The notes under the pieces are model-generated. The model had not been told where the DNA came from. It saw nothing but the letters and a program-made list of their open reading frames with translations, and searched no databases. This document shows, piece by piece, positions 25,222-34,308 of a stretch of DNA of 64,000 nucleotides. A program made the position numbers and the translations under genes. The stretch is from a bacterium (GTDB taxonomy: Bacteria > Desulfobacterota > Binatia > HRBIN30 > CADEER01), in assembly GCA_030430165.1 (NCBI GenBank), contig JAUIGL010000018.1, forward strand, positions 1-64,000. The letters run 5' to 3'. Position 1 is the stretch's first letter, and the number at the start of each line of letters is the position of its first letter.

Positions 25222-26199
25222 CTAGCCCTCGCCGGGTTGGGCCAGGATGTGTTCGAGCAGGGCGCGGTCGCCGACCAGCTCGAGCGCGGCTCCGTAGGGG
25301 TCGACATCGCCCTTTTGCACGCGGTCGAGCAATCCGCCGAGGCGTTCATCGGTGAGCGCGCCTTCGATGCGGCGGCCGATCTCGTCGCGCAGCACGGCGA
25401 GGAACTCGCTGCGGCGGCCGGCGGCGCCGCGTCGCGCGCCGCTGCCGCTGCTGCGCAGGTAGTCGGCGTGGCGGTCGAAGGCCTCGACCAGCTCGTCGAT
25501 GCCCTTGGCGTCGGTGGCGACGGTCATCAGAACCGGGATGTCCCAGCCGTCGGGCGGGCGCAGGTGCAGCATCTGCTCGAGCTCGGTCTTGATCTTTGCC
25601 GAGCCGTCGCGGTCGGCCTTGTTGACGACGAAGATGTCGGCGATCTCGAGCAGGCCCGCCTTCATCGCCTGCACCGTGTCGCCGGCCTCGGGCACCAGCA
25701 CCACTGCAACCGTGTCGGCGAGGCGCATGATGTCGAGTTCGCTCTGGCCGACGCCGACCGTCTCGACGATGACGACGTCCTTGCCCGAGGCTTCGAGCAG
25801 GCGGGCAACGTCGCGCGAGGCCCGGGCGAGGCCGCCGACCGAGCCGCGCGCGCTGAGCGAGCGGATGAACACGTCCTCGTCGAGGAAGTGCTTTTGCATG
25901 CGAATGCGGTCGCCGAGCACGGCGCCGCCGGAGAACGGGCTCGACGGATCGACGGCGACGATACCGACCTTGCGCCCGAGTCCGCGCAGCTTCTCGGTGA
26001 GGGCGTCGAGAAGGGTCGATTTTCCGGCTCCGGGAGGGCCGGTGATGCCGATGATCGATGCCGAGCCGATCCCGTGGATCGCGCTCATGACCTCGGCGGT
26101 CTCCGCCTCGCGGTTTTCGACGAGGGTCATCAGCTTGGCGAGGGCGAGGCGTTCGCCCCGTTTCATCTTTTCGACGAGCTCTCGAGTGGTGGTGCGCAT
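25222..26199 (-). CDS. meaB: Methylmalonyl-CoA mutase-associated GTPase MeaB (ArgK family)
   Basis: 325 aa. G-protein motifs: Walker A GPPGAGKST, the nearby VDPSSPFSGGAVLGDRIRM signature of the MeaB family, VETVGVGQSE (switch) and VNKADRD (NKxD). MeaB protects and reactivates B12-dependent methylmalonyl-CoA mutase using GTP, in propionyl-CoA metabolism. ATG 26199 (MRTTTRELVEK) was chosen because it has a GGAGAGG about 10 nt upstream and the normal N-terminus; the open frame extends further into the MITE repeat without similarity. The mutase genes are not in this window. Confidence 0.9.
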   Translation of the reverse strand: MRTTTRELVEKMKRGERLALAKLMTLVENREAETAEVMSAIHGIGSASIIGITGPPGAGKSTLLDALTEKLRGLGRKVGIVAVDPSSPFSGGAVLGDRIRMQKHFLDEDVFIRSLSARGSVGGLARASRDVARLLEASGKDVVIVETVGVGQSELDIMRLADTVAVVLVPEAGDTVQAMKAGLLEIADIFVVNKADRDGSAKIKTELEQMLHLRPPDGWDIPVLMTVATDAKGIDELVEAFDRHADYLRSSGSGARRGAAGRRSEFLAVLRDEIGRRIEGALTDERLGGLLDRVQKGDVDPYGAALELVGDRALLEHILAQPGEG

Positions 26200-26316
26200 C
26201 CTGTGTCTGGCCTCTCCGGCTGTGCGGCGTCGTTTCGGTGGAGTTTGCCGCTCGAACGCCCACCCTAGCCGGCTTGTCGCCGAGGTGCCACGGAGGTCGG
26301 CATTCGCCGGTACCGG

Positions 26317-26539
26317 GTAGGGGCTCCGTTTGATCTGCACTTGCGTTTGCTCAGGGGTGCCCTGCGAACCCGAGCTCCGTCCCCCCTTGCCAAGGGGGGA
26401 CTTCAGGGGGGTCAACCGGAGCGCCGTAGGGCTGACAACAGAAGCTCCTTGCTCAGTGACCTCCCCCCCTTCTTGGTAAGGAGGGGGAATCTGCGGGTGC
26501 GTCGTTCGTGACTGGCCGGCAATCAGACTACCCCGCTAC
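26317..26539 (+). repeat. MITE-like dispersed repeat, copy B
   Basis: About 223 bp between GTAGGGGCTCCGTTTGAT and the inverse-related AATCAGACTACCCCGCTAC. Internal palindromes: arm GTCCCCCCTTG at 26379-26401, and an imperfect CCCCCCTTCTTGG/TAAGGAGGGGG at 26463-26487. It shares GAACCCGAGCTCCGTCC, CTTCAGGGGGGTCAAC, ACAGAAGCTCCTTGC and GTGACCTCCC with copies A and C. It lies upstream of meaB and before the small membrane protein at 26616. Confidence 0.8.
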
Positions 26540-26615
26540 CCGGTGCCGCGGCGGCTTGCCTGCGGCCGGGTCCGCTGATAGCTCCGGGGGTGGTATCGGA
26601 GCATTTGCGCTGGCC

Positions 26616-26981
26616 ATGACTTCGCACCCTTTCTGGCACCATCCCGCCCTGCCGATCGGCCTCTTTCTGCTGGTGCTCGGCGTCGGCAACTGGTGGGTCA
26701 GCCGCGGCAAGATCGCCGAGTACACGCAGCGCATCGAGGCTTCGCGGTCGCTCGACGGCAGCGATCTCTATGGTTTCAAGCATCTCGACTTCCGCACCAA
26801 CGCGGCTCTCCTGCGGCGCTTGCACCGCACACCGGCGACCCTCGGGATTGCCGAGGCCAAGCGCGACTTCTACGCCCTGATCAATAACGGCGGGCGCCTG
26901 ATCGCGCTATTGGGACTTGCACTGACGGCGATCGGCGCGATCCGGCTGCGCGGCGCCCGCGCCGCCGAGCGGCACGCCTGA
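26616..26981 (+). CDS. Small two-helix membrane protein
   Basis: 121 aa. Membrane segments occur near residues 11-27 (LPIGLFLLVLGVGNWWV) and 92-108 (LIALLGLALTAIGAIRL), with a basic, helical middle (KHLDFRTNAALLRRLHRTPA). ATG 26616 starts a normal N-terminus (MTSHPFWHHP); the upstream extension is repeat-derived. It probably forms a transcript with the next gene 31 bases away. No family recognised. Confidence 0.6.
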   Translation: MTSHPFWHHPALPIGLFLLVLGVGNWWVSRGKIAEYTQRIEASRSLDGSDLYGFKHLDFRTNAALLRRLHRTPATLGIAEAKRDFYALINNGGRLIALLGLALTAIGAIRLRGARAAERHA

Positions 26982-27012
26982 GCCGCGCCCTGCCCGGCCC
27001 CCCGCGCCCGCG

Positions 27013-27813
27013 ATGGACACGCTGTTTCCGCGCACGTTTCTGCTCGTCTTCGCCCAGCTGTCGGTGGGCGGTCTGTTCTGCATGAGCATTCCGCCGTTCC
27101 ACGACATGGACCGTGGCTATTACAAGTCGTCGGCTTTCGTCTTCTGGGGCATCGGCGTGCTGGCGACGCTCGGTCACTTCGCTCTGTGGTTGCGCCCCGA
27201 CTCGACGGTCGGCGGCTTCGAGCTGTTCCTGTGGGCTCTGTACTGCCTCGCCGCCAGCGGCTATCTGGCTTCGCTCTGGTACGAGTACTTCATCATCCGC
27301 GCGCGCTGCTTCACCGCGGCGTGGCTGCTCGGCGCGGTGGCGTTGTTGGTCGGCGGCGTTTCCTTCGCCGGCGCAAGCCCGCTGCTCGCGGCGAGCGTGG
27401 TCTACCCGCTGTCGTTTCTGACCGGCGCCATGGTACTGGGCACGGCCGCCTCGGGCATGTTGCTCGGTCACTGGTACCTGATCGATCGCGATCTCTCGCT
27501 GACCCCGCTGTGGAACATTCTCGAGCTGTATCTCGGCTGTCTGGCGGTCGAGATTGCGGTCCTGCTGGTGGCCTCCCTGCTCGCCGTCGCCTCGGACTCC
27601 GCCGCTCTGTGGAGCGAGTGGTCGACGGTCTTCCTCGGCCGCGCCCTGATCAGCCCGCTGGGAACCGCCGTCCTCGGCCTGATGATCTGGCGAACCCTGC
27701 AGATCCCGCAAACCATGGCCGCCACCGGACTCTTTTACATCGCAGTGCTGGGGGCGATCGTGGGAGAGGTGTTGGGGCGGTACTTGTTGTTCCGGACGGG
27801 GCTGCCGCTGTGA
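27013..27813 (+). CDS. Polytopic membrane protein of unknown function
   Basis: 266 aa, with about eight membrane helices across the whole length. The stretch SGMLLGHWYLIDRDLSL, with its His, resembles uncharacterised membrane proteins of several environmental phyla, some near redox genes. No haem, quinone or transporter signature is certain. It follows the small membrane protein gene on the same strand and is the last gene before the tandem-arm element at 27817. Confidence 0.6.
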   Translation: MDTLFPRTFLLVFAQLSVGGLFCMSIPPFHDMDRGYYKSSAFVFWGIGVLATLGHFALWLRPDSTVGGFELFLWALYCLAASGYLASLWYEYFIIRARCFTAAWLLGAVALLVGGVSFAGASPLLAASVVYPLSFLTGAMVLGTAASGMLLGHWYLIDRDLSLTPLWNILELYLGCLAVEIAVLLVASLLAVASDSAALWSEWSTVFLGRALISPLGTAVLGLMIWRTLQIPQTMAATGLFYIAVLGAIVGEVLGRYLLFRTGLPL

Positions 27814-27816
27814 GTT

Positions 27817-27927
27817 CAGGGACTAGGGGCTAGGGACTAGGGGCTAGGGGTGGTTGGCTGGCATCGAGAACTGAAGGCGATGAAGGCCAGCCGCCCCTAG
27901 TCCCTAGCCCCTAGTCTCTAGCCCCTC
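27817..27927. repeat. Inverted tandem-arm element, copy 2
   Basis: The left arm is four 7-mers: GGGACTA, GGGGCTA, GGGACTA, GGGGCTA, then GGGG. The right arm (27894-27927), as its complement, is GGGGCTA, GAGACTA, GGGGCTA, GGGACTA, GGGG, shifted by one unit. The core starts GGGGTGGTTGGCTGGCATCG (from 27847), which matches the core of the element at 24162 at 19 of 20 bases although the arm units differ. A GC hairpin follows directly, as it precedes copy 1. Confidence 0.7.
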
Positions 27928-27956
27928 GGAGTAGGGCCGCGCTGCGGCCCTACTCC
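27928..27956. terminator. Perfect 13-bp GC hairpin between convergent genes
   Basis: GGAGTAGGGCCGC pairs perfectly with GCGGCCCTACTCC around a GCT loop. No T-run follows on either strand. The last codons of the cold-shock-like gene (27950) lie within its right arm. It probably ends transcription of both the membrane-protein pair and the nuo genes. Confidence 0.55.
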
Positions 27957-28198
27957 ACCGGATGAATCACGGTGACGCGGAGGCCGCTCGAGGTCCAGCC
28001 GACGTCGAAGCCGATTTGCATGCCTTCACTGAGGTCGGTGAAGTGGCGGCGCGGGCCGCGCATGGTGACGTGCTGGAAGGTGAACTCGATCTCGCGCCCG
28101 CTGTTGGAGAGCACGATGCCGCGTTCCGAGCCGCGGAACAGCCGCTTGATGATGCCCTGGTAGTAACTCGGGCCGCCGGGCTCGCCGACGTCACTCAT
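27950..28198 (-). CDS. Cold-shock/OB-fold-like small protein coupled to nuoG
   Basis: 82 aa. The pattern IIKRLFRGSERGIVLSNSGR, then EIEFTFQHVTM and LSEGMQIGFDVGWTSSGLRV, follows the cold-shock domain layout (G-x-IKxL...G-IxxxxGxEIxF). It lacks the aromatic RNP1/RNP2 residues of true CspA. Its ATG overlaps the nuoG stop in ATGA, so it is co-translated with the respiratory genes. Nucleic acid binding is possible but unproven. Confidence 0.6.
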   Translation of the reverse strand: MSDVGEPGGPSYYQGIIKRLFRGSERGIVLSNSGREIEFTFQHVTMRGPRRHFTDLSEGMQIGFDVGWTSSGLRVTVIHPVE

Positions 28199-29745
28199 TC
28201 AGCGGAGGCGAGCGGCTGTCCGGTGGCTCCGAGGTCGGCCGAGCTGAGCCCACGAAAGGAGTCGAGCGACTGCGCCAGGTGGGCGAATACGTCGGCCGCG
28301 CTGTCGAGCGCGGGCTCGCCCGAGAGGGAGGCGAGAACTTCCCATCCGCTGCGCGCCTGACCCGGCGGGCGCAGCGCGGCGGCCAGGCTTTGCACCCGGT
28401 CCTTGCGATTGGTGAAGCTGCCCTCGGTCTCGGCGAAGGAGGCGATCGGCAACATCAAGTCGGCGATTTCGCCGCTCTTGGTGTAGTGGGTGTCGATCGA
28501 GACGATGTGCTCGAGTCGCTCGCCGAGCTGGTCGAGCTCCTCGTCGCTGCACAGCTGCGATAGATCGGTGCGCCACAGCAGCAGCACCGAAACCTCGCCG
28601 GCGAGGGCGGCGTCGATCACCGCCCGGCCTTCGCTCGGGTCGAGCCCCTGGGCGCGTAGGCCGGCGCTGTTCGGGTTCTTGTCGGCGTCGATCAGGTAGT
28701 CGTCGCGAGTGGCATCGGCCGGCGACCAGGCGTGCCCCGCCAGTTGCGCGTCGTTGCTCGACGTCACCAGATTGAGCAGATGGATCTCTTCGTTGGTCGC
28801 CTGCGCCGACACGATCGCCGCGACCTTGGTGCCGCCGCTGAGCAGGTTGCCGAGCTGCGACATGGTCTCGTCCCAGGTGGTCGGCTGCCAGTTCTCGCCG
28901 CTGCGGCGAACCGGTTGCAGCAGCCGCCCTTCGCCCTGGTAGCGCTTGTAGGTGAGCCGCCCCTCGTCGCACATCCAGTAGCTGTTGACTTCCGGGTTGT
29001 GGCGCGGTCGGAAGCGGAACATCTCGTCGCGCCGGTGGTGGATGTCGATGTTGCAGCCGGTGGCGCAGCCGGGACAGACCGACGGCGTGCGCTCGAGGTA
29101 CCAGACGCGGGCGCGAAAGCGGAAGTCCTTGTTGGTGAGCGCGCCCACCGGGCAGATGTCGGCGACGTTGCCGGAATACGGGTTGTCGAGCTCGATACCG
29201 GGAAACAAGTCGATCCGGCTGTGGTTGCCGCGCTGGAAGATGCCGAGCTCGTTGGTGCCGGTCACTTCGTCGAGGAAGCGGGTGCAGCGCGTGCACAGAA
29301 TGCAGCGCTCCTGGTCGAGCATGATCATCGGACCGATGTCGATCGCCTTGCCCTTGTGCACCTTGGATTGCAGCGGGATGCGGCTCTCCTGGCGATCGTG
29401 GTCCATGTAGTAGTCTTGCAGCTTGCACTCGCCGGCCTGGTCGCAGATCGGGCAGTCGATCGGATGGTTGATGAGGAGGAACTCGAGCACCGCCTCGCGC
29501 GCGTGCAGAACCTTCTCCGACTTGGTGTGCACCACCATCCCGTCGGTCGCCTTGGTGTTGCAGGCGATCTGCAGCTTCGGCATCTTCTCGATCTCGACCA
29601 GGCACATGCGGCAGTTGCCGGCGACGGTGAGCCCGGGGTGGTAACAGTAGTGCGGCACCTCGTTGCCGAGCTGCTCGGCCGCCTGCACCAGATTGGTGCC
29701 TTCTTCGACCGTGATTTCCTGGCCGTCGATCACGAGAGTCGGCAT
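28195..29745 (-). CDS. nuoG: NADH-quinone oxidoreductase subunit G (short form)
   Basis: 516 aa, shorter than usual (about 680-900). N-terminal [2Fe-2S] ligands (YCYHPGLTVAGNCRMCLVE and IACNT) come first. The His-Cys cluster HPIDCPICDQAGEC, [4Fe-4S] CILCTRCTRF...CPVGAL and the CPGCATGC cluster at the head of the molybdopterin-like domain follow. That domain is truncated to about 290 residues, retaining DLMLPIASFAETEGSFTNRK. The subunit carries electrons from NuoF toward the quinone arm. It lies 4 bases after nuoF. Confidence 0.92.
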   Translation of the reverse strand: MPTLVIDGQEITVEEGTNLVQAAEQLGNEVPHYCYHPGLTVAGNCRMCLVEIEKMPKLQIACNTKATDGMVVHTKSEKVLHAREAVLEFLLINHPIDCPICDQAGECKLQDYYMDHDRQESRIPLQSKVHKGKAIDIGPMIMLDQERCILCTRCTRFLDEVTGTNELGIFQRGNHSRIDLFPGIELDNPYSGNVADICPVGALTNKDFRFRARVWYLERTPSVCPGCATGCNIDIHHRRDEMFRFRPRHNPEVNSYWMCDEGRLTYKRYQGEGRLLQPVRRSGENWQPTTWDETMSQLGNLLSGGTKVAAIVSAQATNEEIHLLNLVTSSNDAQLAGHAWSPADATRDDYLIDADKNPNSAGLRAQGLDPSEGRAVIDAALAGEVSVLLLWRTDLSQLCSDEELDQLGERLEHIVSIDTHYTKSGEIADLMLPIASFAETEGSFTNRKDRVQSLAAALRPPGQARSGWEVLASLSGEPALDSAADVFAHLAQSLDSFRGLSSADLGATGQPLASAE

Positions 29746-29749
29746 CGGT

Positions 29750-31048
<1,299 letters not shown>

Positions 31049-31065
31049 GCCGTTGCTTGCTCGGC

Positions 31066-31590
31066 TCAGACCGGCTCGGAGACTTCGCCGGCGAGCTTCT
31101 GTTTCTGGCCCTGGATCTTGCGCTGCAGAGCCATCAGGCCGTCGAGGACGGCCTCGGGTCGCGGCGGACAACCGGGGACGTAGACGTCGACGGGAACGAT
31201 GCGATCGATCCCGGGCACGGTCGTGTAGTTGTCGTAGAAGCCGCCGGTCGACGCGCAGGCGCCGAACGAGAGCACCCACTTCGGCTCCGCCATCTGTTCG
31301 TAGACGCGCTTGAGAATCGGCGCCTGTTTGCAGGTGACGGTGCCGATGACCATCAGCAGGTCGGCCTGGCGCGGCGTGAAGCGCGGCAGCAAGGCGCCGA
31401 AGCGATCGATGTCGTACGGCGACATCGACAGCGACATGAACTCCATGGCGCAGCAGGCGGTGGCGAATGGGTACGGGAACAGCGAGAACTTGCGCGCCCA
31501 GCCGACCGCCTTGTCGACGGTGGTGAGGATCACGCTGTCCTCGAGAAGGGCTTCCCCTCCCCCGCTTTCCGAGATCTTTCGCAGCTCCAT
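31066..31590 (-). CDS. nuoB: NADH-quinone oxidoreductase subunit B (N2 cluster)
   Basis: 174 aa. The four N2 [4Fe-4S] ligands are present: tandem Cys in [11 protein letters not shown], Cys in GTVTCKQAP and Cys in [24 protein letters not shown] is also conserved. The subunit sits next to the quinone site. It is the first gene of this minus-strand group, 17 bases before nuoF. NuoA, C, D, E, H-N do not adjoin it. Confidence 0.95.
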   Translation of the reverse strand: MELRKISESGGGEALLEDSVILTTVDKAVGWARKFSLFPYPFATACCAMEFMSLSMSPYDIDRFGALLPRFTPRQADLLMVIGTVTCKQAPILKRVYEQMAEPKWVLSFGACASTGGFYDNYTTVPGIDRIVPVDVYVPGCPPRPEAVLDGLMALQRKIQGQKQKLAGEVSEPV

Positions 31591-31772
31591 AACGCCTTTG
31601 ATCCTATAGCTTTGGGCTTACCCGGCAAGCTACTGGGAGTCAACGTGGTGGCAGCCGCGACGCGGGTGAATTCCGCCCGCGGAGTCGCTGGATCCGAGCG
31701 GTAGTTCCCCGTCGGCGATGTGCTTGCTATCTACGGGCTGCCGCGACGCCGCCGCCGACGAAAGGAACTGCC

Positions 31773-32243
31773 ACGACTTACCCCTGGTTACACGTTGGAT
31801 CCGTATGCCTTTTCGCGGCGGCGACCCTGGTGGTCCTGGTCTACTCGATGCCGCGGGCGCGGCGCGCGGCGTCGCCGGAGGAGCGGCTGCGCCGTGCCGC
31901 CGCGGCGATGAAGGTCTACGACCCACTCGCCATCGCCGCCCTCGGCGTCATGGTCATGACCGGCGCCTTCGCCCTCACCGAGTTCAAGGACGCGCTGCGC
32001 GAGAGGTTCTTCGAGCAGATGGGAGTGATGCTGACCTGGAAGCTCGGCGTCACCTTCCTGCTCATCATCGTCGGCTCGTATCTCGCCTTCGGCCTCGGCA
32101 ATCGCCTGGTCGGACGCGCTGAGCTCGACGAGACGCCGCCGCCGGAATGGGTCTCCTCGATGATTCTGCGGGTTCAGATCACCTGCGCCCTGGTGCTCGC
32201 GCTGTGCGCCCTGATTTCCTGGATCGCCACGGCGATGGTGTGA
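31773..32243 (+). CDS. Four-helix membrane protein, CopD-like; start codon uncertain (ACG?)
   Basis: About 156 aa with four membrane segments. The first (HVGSVCLFAAATLVVLVYS) would be lost if translation began at the first in-frame GTG (31830). No ATG, GTG or TTG lies in frame between 31716 and 31773, but an AAAGGAA Shine-Dalgarno precedes an in-frame ACG at 31773 by 5-6 nt, giving a plausible TTYPWLHVG N-terminus. The other helices contain YDPLAIAALGVMVMTGAF, KLGVTFLLIIVGSYLAFG and a C-terminal helix. The layout resembles the CopD/integral-membrane-haem family; assignment tentative. Confidence 0.55.
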   Translation, partial: TTYPWLHVGSVCLFAAATLVVLVYSMPRARRAASPEERLRRAAAAMKVYDPLAIAALGVMVMTGAFALTEFKDALRERFFEQMGVMLTWKLGVTFLLIIVGSYLAFGLGNRLVGRAELDETPPPEWVSSMILRVQITCALVLALCALISWIATAMV

Positions 32244-32278
32244 TCGAACGGCGCAATCGCTCACGGAGGGAAAACGAC

Positions 32279-32599
32279 ATGGAACGTTTCCTCGACCTCG
32301 ACGCGGCTTCTCAGTTTGCCGCATCGAAGATGAAGAAGAACAACCTGTTCACGACCGAGCGAATGTTTTGCGACGTCTACTGCTTCGAGCCGGGGCAGAC
32401 CCAGGCGGCGCATGCGCACGAGGGGTCGGACAAGGTCTACGTCGTCCTCGAAGGCGCCGGCGAGATCCAGGTCGGCGACGATACGCGCGCGGTGAGCGCG
32501 GGAGCCGCGGTGCTTGCCGCCGCCGGCGAGCCGCACGGCGTCGCCAACACCGGCGACGCGCGCATGCGGGTTCTCGTCTTCATGGCGCCGCCGCCGTAG
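32279..32599 (+). CDS. Cupin-domain protein
   Basis: 106 aa, a single small cupin. Motif 1 is YCFEPGQTQAAHAHEGSDKV (with HxH and a later Glu), and motif 2 is AGEPHGVANTGD with His. A metal site of the cupin type is likely. ATG 32279 follows GGAGGG by 9 nt. It may be co-transcribed with the CopD-like gene 35 bases upstream. Role unknown. Confidence 0.8.
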   Translation: MERFLDLDAASQFAASKMKKNNLFTTERMFCDVYCFEPGQTQAAHAHEGSDKVYVVLEGAGEIQVGDDTRAVSAGAAVLAAAGEPHGVANTGDARMRVLVFMAPPP

Positions 32600-32624
32600 G
32601 CGGCGACCGCCGCCGCGGTTTCGC

Positions 32625-33197
32625 TCAGATGTGGTTGGCGCCGCGGATTACGCGCACGTGGTACTGCCCGGCCGACCAGAATCCGAGCACCACCGACATC
32701 CAGAGAAAGCAGGTCCCGGCCGCCTGAAAGTCGATCCCGGCGAAGGGGTAGTGCAGCAGCAGCCCGTGCAGCGCGAACATCTGGAAGATCGTCTTGTACT
32801 TGCCGAGCTCGTCGGCATCGAGAACCATGCCCTGCTCGAGCGCGATGGTGCGCAGCGCGGTCACCGCGAGCTCGCGACCGACGATTGCGGTCACCAGCCA
32901 CCCGGGGGCGCGCGGCTCGTCCATCGAAGCCAGCATGATCAGCGCCGAAACCACGATCAGCTTGTCGGCGAGCGGATCGAGGAACTTTCCGACGACGGTG
33001 CCCATGTCGTGGTGGCGCGCCAGGTAGCCGTCGACGAAGTCACTGACGCAGGCGATGAAGAAGGTCGCGGCGGCGAGCAGGCTGTGCGTGGGGTCGTCCT
33101 CGAGCAGGAGGACGACGAGCACCGGCACCAATGCGATGCGCAAGCCGGTGGTCAGGTTTGCCGCGTTGAACGCCGAGCGTGGGCGCGGCCCGTTCAT
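32625..33197 (-). CDS. pgsA: CDP-diacylglycerol-glycerol-3-phosphate 3-phosphatidyltransferase
   Basis: 190 aa with several membrane helices. The CDP-alcohol phosphotransferase signature DxxDGxxARxxxxxxxxGxxxDxxxD is complete (SDFVDGYLAR ... GKFLDPLADK). PgsA makes phosphatidylglycerophosphate, the first step to phosphatidylglycerol. ATG 33197 (MNGPRPRSAFNAANLTT) gives the normal length; an upstream in-frame Met at 33332 would add 45 residues that look non-coding. It converges on the cupin gene. Confidence 0.92.
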   Translation of the reverse strand: MNGPRPRSAFNAANLTTGLRIALVPVLVVLLLEDDPTHSLLAAATFFIACVSDFVDGYLARHHDMGTVVGKFLDPLADKLIVVSALIMLASMDEPRAPGWLVTAIVGRELAVTALRTIALEQGMVLDADELGKYKTIFQMFALHGLLLHYPFAGIDFQAAGTCFLWMSVVLGFWSAGQYHVRVIRGANHI

Positions 33198-33348
33198 GGC
33201 TGCGCCCTGCCCGGCCGAGGTCTCGAAAGCTGCGCTGCGTATCCCATCGGTCAACTGCTGCAGCACTTCGGTCTTCTCTCTCGACCGGAGCTGCAGGGCC
33301 ACGACATTGGGTCGTAGGCCGGTCCGGGTCAAGGGCCGCGTCGCGTGG

Positions 33349-33584
33349 GTAGCGGGTCAGTTTGACTCGCAACTGCGTTTGCTGGGGGAGCACGCTCCGA
33401 ACCCGAATTCCGTCCCCCCTTGGCAAGGGGGGACTTCAGGGGGGTCAACTGGAGCTGCCGCTGGCCCGTACACAGAAGCTCCTTGCGGCGCGCCGTGACC
33501 TCCCGCTAACCCCCTCCTTGGTAAGGAGGGGGGATCCGAGGGCGCGTCCTTCGACACTGCCCGGCACTCAAGCTGACCCACTAC
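33349..33584 (+). repeat. MITE-like dispersed repeat, copy C (most complete)
   Basis: 236 bp with terminal inverted repeats GTAGCGGGTCAGTTTGA (left) and TCAAGCTGACCCACTAC (right, complement GTAGTGGGTCAGCTTGA). Internal palindromes: arm GTCCCCCCTTG (33412-33434), and arm CCCCTCCTTGGTAAGGAGGGG (33511-33531). No open reading frame of its own is convincing. It lies between pgsA and the lytic transglycosylase gene. Confidence 0.85.
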
Positions 33585-33638
33585 CGTCGCGCGCGACCCA
33601 ATGCGGTGCCGGCGCTGGCGCGGCCGACTAAAGCGCCG

Positions 33639-34223
33639 TCAGAACTGAGGACGGTAGTGGTCGCGAAAGCGGAAGACGCGCTGGATGTACTCGATGGTTT
33701 CCGGGTACGGCGGTACGCCGCCGTACTTTGCGACCGCGCCGCCGCCGGCGTTGTACGCGGCCAGTGCCAGGCGCACGTTGCCCTTGTAGCGATCGAGCAG
33801 CAAGCGCAAGTGTTTCACACCGCCCTCGATGTTTTGCCCGGGGTCGTAGGCGCTCCAGACCTTGTGCATCTTGGCGGTCGCCGGCATCAGCTGCATGAGC
33901 CCGAGCGCGCCCTTGGGCGAGCGCGCCGTCGGCACGAAACCCGACTCGGCGCGGATCACCGCTTTGACCAGAGCGGGATCGACCTTTTCGCGCTTTGCCG
34001 TTTCCGTGATGATATGATCGAAGGCCGTATGGTGCGGTCGATCGACGATGTAGCGTGCGCCGAAGCTGCGCCGGTGCGGCATGCGCTTGAAGCCGCGTTT
34101 GGACGGCGCGTTGCTGAAATGGATGGTGCCGTCGCCACTTCTGTACATGTAGATTTCGGCATTCGCGTCCGACGCAAGCAGAGCGATTGCCACCACACCT
34201 AGGCCGACCAACCTCAACATCAT
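33639..34223 (-). CDS. Periplasmic lytic transglycosylase with DUF4124 domain
   Basis: 194 aa. A signal peptide (MMLRLVGLGVVAIALLASDA NA-type, cut after about residue 22) is followed by a DUF4124 segment (EIYMYRSGDGTIHFSNAPS). Then comes a SLT (goose-lysozyme-like) domain with catalytic Glu in RAESGFVPTARS, the GALGLMQLMPATA motif and ALAAYNAGGGAV. It cleaves peptidoglycan glycan strands in the periplasm. Divergent from nadB. Confidence 0.92.
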   Translation of the reverse strand: MMLRLVGLGVVAIALLASDANAEIYMYRSGDGTIHFSNAPSKRGFKRMPHRRSFGARYIVDRPHHTAFDHIITETAKREKVDPALVKAVIRAESGFVPTARSPKGALGLMQLMPATAKMHKVWSAYDPGQNIEGGVKHLRLLLDRYKGNVRLALAAYNAGGGAVAKYGGVPPYPETIEYIQRVFRFRDHYRPQF

Positions 34224-34308
34224 GCTGGAAAATACGTCCGAAACAAAAACCGGTCAATCGACTTTTTCGCGCGCGCAAGCCTTTCCTCTGGCCGCTTCGT
34301 AAGAGTGC

